From Agromyces sp. Marseille-P2726 (GTDB lineage: Bacteria; Actinomycetota; Actinomycetes; Actinomycetales; Microbacteriaceae), in contig NZ_CADDWM010000013.1 in NCBI RefSeq assembly GCF_902809835.1, forward strand, positions 218,793 through 282,792: a stretch of 64,000 nt of DNA, read 5' to 3'. The first letter of the stretch is position 1; each line of letters begins with the position of its first letter. This document shows, one piece after another, positions 58,629 to 64,000 of the stretch. A program made the translations under genes and the position numbers. Below the pieces are notes generated by a model. The model saw nothing but the letters and a program-made list of their open reading frames with translations. It searched no databases and was not told the DNA's origin.

Positions 58629-59069
58629 ATGGACGACATGGCCGCCCCCGGCAGCGAGGGGCGGGGCGCGCCCGTCGTCCTCGTGGTCGACGTGGCGAAC
58701 GTCATGGGTTCGCGACCCGACGGTTGGTGGCGCGACCGTGCCGGGGCGGCGACCAGCCTGCTCGCGGCGATGCCCCGACTCGTGTCGCGAACCGTGGCCG
58801 CTCCCGATGACGAGGGAAGCGTGCGCATCGAGCGGATCGTCGCCGTGGTCGAGGGAGCGGCGAAGCACGTCGACGCTCCCGACGGTGTCGACGTCGTCCG
58901 AGCCCCGAAGGACGGCGACAGCTCTGTCGTGTCCGTCGCCGAGCGAATCGCCGAAGCGGGTTCGACCGGCGTGCTCGTGGTCACCGCGGACCGCGGCCTT
59001 CGGGCGCGACTTCCGCACGGTGTCGTGGTGGCCGGGCCAGGTTGGTTGAACCGGCTTCTCGGCCGGTAG
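58629..59069 (+). CDS. PIN/NYN-like nuclease-fold protein
   Basis: 146 aa. VLVVDVANVMGSRPDGWWRDRAGAA carries the first acidic pair of a NYN/PIN-like fold (D-x-A-N), and the late VLVVTADRGLRARLPHG the second (T-A-D-R-G). ADRGL resembles a nuclease-type T-x-D-x-x-L. Probably an RNase-like or tRNA/rRNA-processing domain. Small and stand-alone; function unknown. Confidence 0.65.
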   Translation: MDDMAAPGSEGRGAPVVLVVDVANVMGSRPDGWWRDRAGAATSLLAAMPRLVSRTVAAPDDEGSVRIERIVAVVEGAAKHVDAPDGVDVVRAPKDGDSSVVSVAERIAEAGSTGVLVVTADRGLRARLPHGVVVAGPGWLNRLLGR

Positions 59070-59191
59070 GCCACTGAACCCAGCATCGCTGAACCAGCAC
59101 CCGAAAACGGATGCGGCAGCCGGGGTGAATCCTTAGGCTGATGCACGGCCGGCCATCGCCGGTCGGAGGCCGCGCCGGGGGAGGGCGGCAC

Positions 59192-59992
59192 GTGAACTGG
59201 TTCTACGACACGAGCGTGTGGATCACGCTGCCGCTGCTCGTCGGTGGATTCGTCCTGGCAACCTGCCTGGTCGTGTACGCCATGCGACCCGTCGTTCGGC
59301 GGCTGGTGAGCGACCCCGAGGAGTGGGACCGGGCGCTCGCCCACGTGATCGGCGCGTTCGGCGTGTTCTTCGGCATCCTGCTCGCGCTGGTGGCGGTCTC
59401 GGTGTACGAGAACTTCGCCGACACGCGCACCTCGACCCTGCAGGAGGCCGCGGACGTCACGGCACTCTACCGCGGCACCAGCGGAATGCCCGAGCCCGTC
59501 GGCACGCCACTGCGCGGCGCGATCCGCGAGTATCTCGAGACCGTCATCGACCAGGACTTCCCCTCCCAGGAGCAAGGGATCCTGCCCGAGCACAGTGCCG
59601 TGCTCGTCGACGACATGCAGCGGATGCTGCACGAGTACGAACCCACGGCCGCGCCCGAGCAGGCCGAGTACATCCAGCTCCTCGCGACGTTCGACGACTT
59701 CATCGAGAGCCGACGCGCACGGATCGACGCGACCACCCTCGAGCTCCCACCATTGTTCTGGGTCGTCATCTGGGTCGGCGCCGCGATCAACACGGTGCTC
59801 ATCTCGTTCATCTACGTGAGCAGTCTTCGACTGCACCTCTTGATCGCCGGCCTGCTCTCGTTGTTCATCGGCCTCGTGATGTTCGTCACCGCCGACATGG
59901 ACCATCCGTACCAGGGCGCGATCTCCGTGGGACCCGGCGCGTTCGAACGCGTCATCGAGCAGACCATCGATCGGATCGGCACCACCCAGTAG
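59192..59992 (+). CDS. DUF4239 (bestrophin-like) membrane protein
   Basis: 266 aa from GTG 59192 (GGGGGAGGG ahead). Four TM helices: LPLLVGGFVLATCLVVYAM, VIGAFGVFFGILLALVAVSVY, LFWVVIWVGAAINTVLISFIYV and LLIAGLLSLFIGLVMFVTA, with a charged loop of about 100 residues between the second and third. This is the DUF4239 pattern; function unknown, ion channel-like by family name only. Confidence 0.85.
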   Translation: MNWFYDTSVWITLPLLVGGFVLATCLVVYAMRPVVRRLVSDPEEWDRALAHVIGAFGVFFGILLALVAVSVYENFADTRTSTLQEAADVTALYRGTSGMPEPVGTPLRGAIREYLETVIDQDFPSQEQGILPEHSAVLVDDMQRMLHEYEPTAAPEQAEYIQLLATFDDFIESRRARIDATTLELPPLFWVVIWVGAAINTVLISFIYVSSLRLHLLIAGLLSLFIGLVMFVTADMDHPYQGAISVGPGAFERVIEQTIDRIGTTQ

Positions 59993-60024
59993 GGGGTGCG
60001 CGTGATCGCGGGCTGAGCGCAGGC

Positions 60025-60969
60025 TCAGGCCAAAGATGCTCCGGATGCCGCGGCCGCGAGCCGCACGTCCTCCTCGACGAGGTCGGCGTTGATCATCGCT
60101 CCGACCGCGTTGCCCGACCCCGACGCCATGGGCACCGAGGTGCGCGGCGACACGACGTTGCCCGCCGCGAAGAGTCCGGCCACGCTCGTGCGGCCGTTCT
60201 CGTCGACGGCGACCCAGTCGACGCCGGCGAGCTCGGTCGTCGTCGCGCCGAGCGAGCGGAGCACGCCATCGTTCGGCACCGGGCGCGGATGCAGGAAGAT
60301 CGCGTCGATCGGCACCTCCGCCCCATCGACGAGACGGATGCCGCTGAGCCGCCCGTCCTCGTCGGCGAGCACTCGATCGACGCGCCGCGGCTCCACGTCG
60401 ACGCCGCGCGCGACCAGGCCCGCTCGCGCCTCGTCCGAGAGGTCGGACCCGTTGACGAAGTAGGTGATGTCGGTCGACAACTGGCGAAGGAGCTGCGCCT
60501 GGTGCACGCTCATCTCGCCCGATGCGAGCACGGCGATGCGCTGGTCGCGCACCTCCCAGCCGTCGCAGTAGGGGCAGACGGCCGCGCCGGTTCCCCACTG
60601 CTCGGCGAGTCCGGGAACGTCCGGTAGCTCGTCGCGGACTCCGGTGGCGACGAGCAGCCGCCGCCCGATGTGGTGCGTGCCGTCGACCACGATCTGGAAT
60701 CCGTCGTCGCCGAAGGACGCGCTCGTGACATCCGCCACCTCCACGACGACCCCGTACCGGGCCACCTCGTCGCGGCCGGCGGCGAGCAGGTCGAGCGGCG
60801 ACCACCCGTCGCGCCCGAGCACGCCGTGCATGTGCGCCGCGAAGCGATTGCGCGGGGCTCCCGAGTCGAGCACGAGCACGCGGCGCCGGGAGCGGCCGAG
60901 CTGCAGGGCCGCGCTGAGCCCGGCGCTGCCGCCGCCGATGATGATGACGTCCCAGGAGGTGTTGTGCAT
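60025..60969 (-). CDS. Thioredoxin-reductase-like FAD/NAD(P) oxidoreductase
   Basis: 314 aa. FAD motif IIIGGGSAGLSAALQLGR at 9-26, LLVATGVRDELPDVPGL, dithiol C132-P-Y-C135 followed by DGWEVRDQRIAVLA, and LFAAGNVV near the end. Resembles TrxB but with the CPYCDGWE form that in actinobacteria often belongs to dithiol oxidases of secondary metabolism or detoxification. Divergent from the XRE-cupin regulator over 68 bases. Confidence 0.9.
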   Translation of the reverse strand: MHNTSWDVIIIGGGSAGLSAALQLGRSRRRVLVLDSGAPRNRFAAHMHGVLGRDGWSPLDLLAAGRDEVARYGVVVEVADVTSASFGDDGFQIVVDGTHHIGRRLLVATGVRDELPDVPGLAEQWGTGAAVCPYCDGWEVRDQRIAVLASGEMSVHQAQLLRQLSTDITYFVNGSDLSDEARAGLVARGVDVEPRRVDRVLADEDGRLSGIRLVDGAEVPIDAIFLHPRPVPNDGVLRSLGATTTELAGVDWVAVDENGRTSVAGLFAAGNVVSPRTSVPMASGSGNAVGAMINADLVEEDVRLAAAASGASLA

Positions 60970-60998
60970 GCCACAACCCTGCGAGTAGTCTGCCGCGA

Positions 60999-61016
60999 CG
61001 GCAACCCGGTTTGCCG
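60999..61016. promoter_or_regulatory. CGGCAA / TTGCCG inverted repeat between divergent genes
   Basis: CGGCAA (60999-61004) and TTGCCG (61011-61016), a 6-base spaced palindrome in the region shared by the oxidoreductase and the XRE-cupin regulator. Candidate operator. Confidence 0.5.
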
Positions 61017-61037
61017 AAACCGCAAGAAGGAGGCGGC

Positions 61038-61619
61038 GTGGCCGACGAACTCGACATGGTGCTCGACGGCGTCGCCCCGCGACTGCGGGCCCTGCGCGCC
61101 CGGCGCGGACTCACGCTCGCCGAGCTCTCGGAGCCGACCGGCATCTCGGTGAGCACCCTGTCGCGACTGGAATCGGGCGGGCGCCGCCCGACGCTCGACC
61201 TGCTGATCCGCCTCGCCGGCGTCTACCGGGCGAGCCTCGACGACCTCGTCGGTGCACCGCAGATCGCCGACCCGCGCGTGCACCCGAAGCCGTTCTTCCG
61301 CGAGGGTCGCGCCATCATCCCGCTGACCCGCAGCAATCCCGACGTGCGCGCGTACAAGATCGTGCTGCCCGGGCACGCGCCCGAGAAGCCGGTCGAGCAG
61401 GGTGCCCACGAGGGCTATGACTGGATCTACGTGCTCAGCGGCCGCGTGCGCCTCGCCCTCGGCGATGACGAGATCGTGCTCGGGCCGGGCGAGGCCGCCG
61501 AGTTCGACACACGTATTCCGCACGGCAGCGCGTCGGCGTCACTCGAGCCGGCCGAGGTCATCAACCTGCTCAGCACCCAGGGCGAGCGGGTGCACCTGCG
61601 CGAAGCCGGGTCGGCCTGA
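61038..61619 (+). CDS. XRE-family regulator with cupin domain
   Basis: 193 aa from GTG 61038 with AAGGAGG. HTH_3 at 13-67 (LRALRARRGLTLAELSEPTGISVSTLSRLESGGRRPTLDLLIRLAGVY) and a cupin at 110-185 (EGYDWIYVLSGRVRLALGDDEIVLGPGEAAEFDTRIPHGS). Probably senses a small ligand in the cupin and represses the divergent oxidoreductase and itself. Confidence 0.92.
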   Translation: MADELDMVLDGVAPRLRALRARRGLTLAELSEPTGISVSTLSRLESGGRRPTLDLLIRLAGVYRASLDDLVGAPQIADPRVHPKPFFREGRAIIPLTRSNPDVRAYKIVLPGHAPEKPVEQGAHEGYDWIYVLSGRVRLALGDDEIVLGPGEAAEFDTRIPHGSASASLEPAEVINLLSTQGERVHLREAGSA

Positions 61620-61651
61620 GCGGCGGATGCCGCAGGAAACGGTGCGATCTG

Positions 61652-61734
61652 CCGGTCGAGGAGGCGCGCAGCGTCGTCTCGAACCCCCGCGCGAAGACCG
61701 GGTTTCGAGACGCGGCTTCGCCGCTCCTCAACCC
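61652..61734. repeat. Inverted pair of REP-like elements
   Basis: CCGGTCGAGGAGG...GTCTCGAACCC (61652-61686) and GGGTTTCGAGACGCGG...CTCCTCAACCC (61700-61734), head to head across 13 bases. They lie between the XRE-cupin stop and the TfoX-like stop, so they may also terminate transcription. Confidence 0.8.
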
Positions 61735-61741
61735 GCAGCCC

Positions 61742-62062
61742 TCAGGGCGTGATCGAGTCGACGAACGCGTGCGCCTCGCGGGTGATCGCACCCCACTCGT
61801 CGGCGCCCAGCTCATACGGAACGGCGGCCCACTCACGCATCGGACGGCCGTGCATGACCATGTTGTCGAGCCCGCGCTCGTCGATGCGCTCGGCCGGGAG
61901 CTTCACCACGAGCCGTCCGTCGTTCGCGACGAACGCGAACAGCTTGCCGCGTACGGAGTATCCCTCTGAGCCGAACATGCGGCCGACGCCGACGTCGGGC
62001 CTCGCAGTCAGGTCGCTCGCGACGCCGGCCAGTCGCTCGCGACCGCGGGTGCGGTCATCCAT
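61742..62062 (-). CDS. TfoX N-terminal-domain protein
   Basis: 106 aa. LTARPDVGVGRMFGSEGYSVRGKLFAFVANDGRLVVKLPAERIDE... and PMREWAAVPYELGADEWGAITREAHAFVDS is the TfoX/Sxy N-terminal fold. In proteobacteria TfoX controls competence; in actinobacteria the small homologs have no known role. ATG 62062 chosen; a longer ATG at 62092 is in frame. Confidence 0.85.
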   Translation of the reverse strand: MDDRTRGRERLAGVASDLTARPDVGVGRMFGSEGYSVRGKLFAFVANDGRLVVKLPAERIDERGLDNMVMHGRPMREWAAVPYELGADEWGAITREAHAFVDSITP

Positions 62063-62110
62063 GAATCCGAAGGTACGACGGCCCACCGACATCGGAGCGA
62101 CGGCACGGCC

Positions 62111-62290
62111 GGGTTTCGAGACGCGGCTGCGCCGCTCCTCAACCCGCAGACACGAGACGCGGCTGCGCCGCTCCTCAACCCGCAGACACGAGACGCGGCT
62201 GCGCCGCTCCTCAACCCGCAGACACGAGACGCGGCTGCGCCGCTCCTCAACCCGCAGCGAGACGCGGCGGCGCCGCTCCTCAACCCGAAG
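62111..62290. repeat. Tandem array of a 36-bp REP-derived unit
   Basis: Starts with GGGTTTC, then units beginning GAGACGCGGCTGCGCCGC at 62118, 62154, 62190, 62226 and a shorter variant at 62259 (GAGACGCGGCGGCG). The first three units are 36 bases and seem identical, ending CTCCTCAACCCGCAGACAC. The unit equals the right half of the inverted pair at 61700. The TGA of crtEb lies in the last unit. Confidence 0.9.
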
Positions 62291-63206
62291 ACAGGACGGC
62301 CCACCAGATGAGCAGCATCGTGACGAGGAATCCGACCCCGTAGTTCAGCACGATGAACCATCGCCAGCCGCCGTTCGCGCGCCCCGACTCGGCGTCGGAC
62401 ACCGAGCGATACGGCCACGCCGCGGCGAGGTAGGGGACCACGAGCACCGCGGCGAGCGGGCCGGGCCATGCCGTGAGCAGCATGAGCAGGCCGGCGGCGA
62501 TCCACAGGCCGAGCGCGATCCGCACCGTCGCCCGCGCACCGAACGCCGTCGCGATCGACGCGATGCCGGCCTCGCGGTCGGGCACGACGTCTTGCACCGC
62601 ACCGAACGCGTGACTCGCCATGCCCCAGCAGAAGAACGCCGCGAGCAGCGCGATGAGCTGCGGCGTCGGCTCGGCACCCGCCACCGCCAGGCCGTAGACG
62701 GCCGGGCTCACGAAATGCGTGCTCGAGGTGATCGAGTCGAGCACCGGGCGTTCCTTGAAGCGCAGCCCCGGCACCGAGTAGGCGAACACCGCGAACAGGC
62801 TGATGGCCAGGACGAGCCACGACCACGGATGCCGCGTGCCGCCGAGCCAGAGCATCGCGATCACGAGCGGCATGGCCGTCGCGACACCGGCCCACACCAC
62901 GACCCGATGGAGCCGGGGTTCGAGCAGGGCGCCCTCGGCGCCTCCCTTGCGGGGATTGCGCAGGTCGGACGCGTAGTCGAACACGTCGTTCACGCCGTAC
63001 ATGAGCAGGTTGTACGGGATGAGGAAGAAGAGCGTGCCCACCACGAACAGGGCGTCGATGCTGCCGGTCGTGAGCAGGTAGGCGGCGGCGAAGGGGAACG
63101 CCGTGTTGATCCAGCTCACCGGACGCGACGACAGCACGATCTGCGCAACCGGGTTCCGCACGGTGCGACTCACGGTCTCAGTCTCCACGATGCGCCCGCC
63201 GCTCAT
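62280..63206 (-). CDS. crtEb: Lycopene elongase / UbiA-family prenyltransferase
   Basis: 308 aa with eight or nine TM helices. First Asp-rich motif NDVFDYASD (73-81; D74, D77, D81) and a second DREAGIAS motif, as in UbiA prenyltransferases. Next to the crtYe/crtYf pair it should add dimethylallyl units to both ends of lycopene, giving C50 flavuxanthin-type carotenoids. ATG 63206 lies inside the crtYf end (29-base overlap). The stop codon is in the REP array, and the last residues (WWAVLSSG) look complete. Confidence 0.88.
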   Translation of the reverse strand: MSGGRIVETETVSRTVRNPVAQIVLSSRPVSWINTAFPFAAAYLLTTGSIDALFVVGTLFFLIPYNLLMYGVNDVFDYASDLRNPRKGGAEGALLEPRLHRVVVWAGVATAMPLVIAMLWLGGTRHPWSWLVLAISLFAVFAYSVPGLRFKERPVLDSITSSTHFVSPAVYGLAVAGAEPTPQLIALLAAFFCWGMASHAFGAVQDVVPDREAGIASIATAFGARATVRIALGLWIAAGLLMLLTAWPGPLAAVLVVPYLAAAWPYRSVSDAESGRANGGWRWFIVLNYGVGFLVTMLLIWWAVLSSG

Positions 63207-63582
63207 GGCCCGCTCGCTGCGCACCGCCTGCTCGCCGCGCACCGCCTGCTCGCCGCGCCCCGCTCGCTCGTGTGCGGGGGGCACGGAGCACGAGGCTCCA
63301 GACCGCCGGAACGAGCAGGACGGCCGCGATCGGATACGCGAAGTCCTCGATCGGAGCCAGGCCCACCGTGGGTCCGAGTCGCGTTCCGTCGGCATAGCCG
63401 AAGAGGCCCGCCCAGATCATGAACGAGTCGAAGACGGCCGTGAGCACGAGCAGCACCACGCCGGCGACGGCCGTGGCCAGCCAGCGCCGACGGCGCTCGC
63501 GAGCCGTCATCCCCCGGGTGGCGAGCAGCGCGATCACGATGGCGACAGCCAGGAACGGCACGCAGATGAGGGCGTAGGTCAC
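63178..63582 (-). CDS. crtYf: C50 carotenoid epsilon-cyclase subunit (CrtYf-like)
   Basis: 134 aa from GTG 63582. Three TM helices (LICVPFLAVAIVIALLAT, LATAVAGVVLLVLTAVFDSFMIWAGLF, FAYPIAAVLLVPAVWSLVL) and the lycopene-cyclase-domain signature APIEDFAYP. The C-terminal tail (RRAGGARRAGGAQRAGHERR) comes from an 18-base tandem repeat at 63219-63254 and looks dispensable. Acts as heterodimer with CrtYe to cyclise the elongated carotenoid. Starts at a GTGA overlap with crtYe. Confidence 0.87.
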   Translation of the reverse strand: MTYALICVPFLAVAIVIALLATRGMTARERRRRWLATAVAGVVLLVLTAVFDSFMIWAGLFGYADGTRLGPTVGLAPIEDFAYPIAAVLLVPAVWSLVLRAPRTRASGARRAGGARRAGGAQRAGHERRAHRGD

Positions 63583-63974
63583 GGATGCCCCCGATGCGAT
63601 CGGCTCGCGGCATCCGTCGCCTCATTCGACGGCACGTCGTTCGACCGCCCGGCCCCGTCGCGCGAGGCGAGAACGCGCTCGGCCCCGAGCACCGCGACCA
63701 GGGTCAGGTAGCAGAGGAACACGAGGAACACGGGCTCCTCGACGGGGAGCTCGGGAGCGAGCACGATGCCGGTCGCGAACTCGGAGTCGCCGCGGAAGAA
63801 GACGCCGAACGCGATGCCCACCGCGTCCCAGACGAGGAGCAGCACCGTGCCCGCGCCGACGGCCGCGGCGGCCGCGCCGGGCGCGCGCCAGAACGCGAGC
63901 CGCCATCGCGCGTCGATGAGGGCCATCGACGCGATCGCGAGGAGCAACGCGCCGAGGTACGTGAACCCCGTCAT
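63579..63974 (-). CDS. crtYe: C50 carotenoid epsilon-cyclase subunit (CrtYe-like)
   Basis: 131 aa. TM helices FTYLGALLLAIASMALIDAR, AAVGAGTVLLLVWDAVGIAFGVFF and FLVFLCYLTLVAVLGAERVL, and the domain signature LPVEEPVFLVFLCY. Partner of CrtYf. Its ATG overlaps the stop of the preceding gene by 4 bases (ATGA). Confidence 0.87.
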   Translation of the reverse strand: MTGFTYLGALLLAIASMALIDARWRLAFWRAPGAAAAAVGAGTVLLLVWDAVGIAFGVFFRGDSEFATGIVLAPELPVEEPVFLVFLCYLTLVAVLGAERVLASRDGAGRSNDVPSNEATDAASRSHRGHP

Positions 63975-64000
63975 CCGTGGTGCTCCTCGAACTCGAGGGC
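63971..64000 (-). CDS. C-terminal end of an upstream carotenoid gene, probably phytoene desaturase (crtI)
   Basis: Only nine codons (ALEFEEHHG) and a TGA stop are inside the window. Gene identity is inferred from the usual actinobacterial order crtE-crtB-crtI-crtYe-crtYf-crtEb. Confidence 0.45.
   Translation of the reverse strand, partial: ALEFEEHHG

Noticed and set aside
56624..61156. Very long minus-strand open frame (about 1510 codons) running past the epimerase start
   Set aside because: Only the part from 57586 down to 56624 is the epimerase. Upstream it runs antisense or out of frame through MerR, NYN, DUF4239 and oxidoreductase genes with Arg/Ala-rich translation; a GC-skew shadow.
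62118..62290. Possible CRISPR array (regular 36-bp repeats)
   Set aside because: Units follow directly with no unique spacers, and the unit belongs to the REP family seen elsewhere; no cas gene.
61749..63422. Plus-strand open frame of about 557 codons with RHETRLRRSST repeats
   Set aside because: It reads through the REP tandem array and antisense to crtEb; the repeats are a property of the DNA array, not a repeat protein.
1..64000. tRNA, rRNA, riboswitch or complete insertion sequence
   Set aside because: I looked for tRNA-like cloverleaf ends, T-box or cobalamin-type conserved boxes and transposase motifs in gaps, and saw none convincing; by-eye search has limited sensitivity.

Overview
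The window is a high-GC (roughly 70%) chromosomal segment of an actinobacterium, most probably a member of the Microbacteriaceae (Agromyces/Microbacterium-like). Evidence: GTG starts and ATGA/GTGA gene overlaps are common; there are two 13E12-type DUF222/HNH genes; the right end carries a lycopene cyclase pair plus lycopene elongase in the order typical of C50 carotenoid clusters; and there is an HspR-type HAIR operator. No rRNA, tRNA, CRISPR array or complete insertion sequence was seen.

Left part (1-13.4 kb): mostly single genes. They include a winged-helix DNA-binding protein (cut by the window edge), a one-cysteine thioredoxin-like protein, a secreted M28 zinc aminopeptidase, a membrane Ser/Thr kinase, a quinone oxidoreductase next to a chloramphenicol-acetyltransferase-like protein, a large unrecognised protein (7559-9904) that looks like a delivered effector with a C-terminal HExxH domain, a sarcosine-oxidase-family flavoenzyme coupled to a truncated AbiEi-like gene, a D-2-hydroxyacid dehydrogenase and an ASCH protein.

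Catabolic unit (13.4-22.1 kb): a DeoR regulator diverges from an eight-gene run: FAD amine oxidase, polar-amino-acid-type ABC transporter (binding protein, permease, ATPase), FruK/LacC-type kinase, FGGY kinase, class II aldolase and aldo/keto reductase. The last seven genes, from the permease on, overlap by 4 bases at each junction. The gene content fits import and oxidative splitting of an amino-acid/sugar conjugate (an Amadori compound such as a fructosyl amino acid), with the sugar half taken into glycolysis. The substrate is inferred.

Accessory middle (22.1-47.4 kb): pseudogenes, toxin-antitoxin-like modules and regulators. Broken genes include a phosphotransferase, a minimal-zincin fragment, a HicB antitoxin, a DHFR-family fragment, an ABC-F ATPase and an OLD nuclease split by one frameshift. 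Intact modules include RHH/Doc with a perfect palindromic operator, XRE/nucleotidyltransferase, a DHFR-like/DGPF/ECF42 sigma operon, PadR, LysR, ArsR and TetR regulators with target-like neighbours, and the two DUF222/HNH paralogs.

Right part (47.4-64 kb): a ClpC-type unfoldase under a HAIR element, several VOC, EthD, SnoaL, GyrI-like and serine hydrolase genes, a MerR/epimerase operon, a thioredoxin-reductase-like flavoprotein divergent from an XRE-cupin regulator, a TfoX-like protein, and the 3' half of a carotenoid operon (end of a probable crtI, crtYe, crtYf, crtEb).

Two sequence-level themes run through the window. A REP-like palindromic repeat (GTCGAG...CTCGA(A/G)AC) sits between genes, inside clpC, at the end of a VOC gene, and as a 36-bp tandem array that supplies the stop codon of crtEb. 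The words GGATGC/GCATCC are conspicuously frequent on both strands and fill low-complexity protein linkers.
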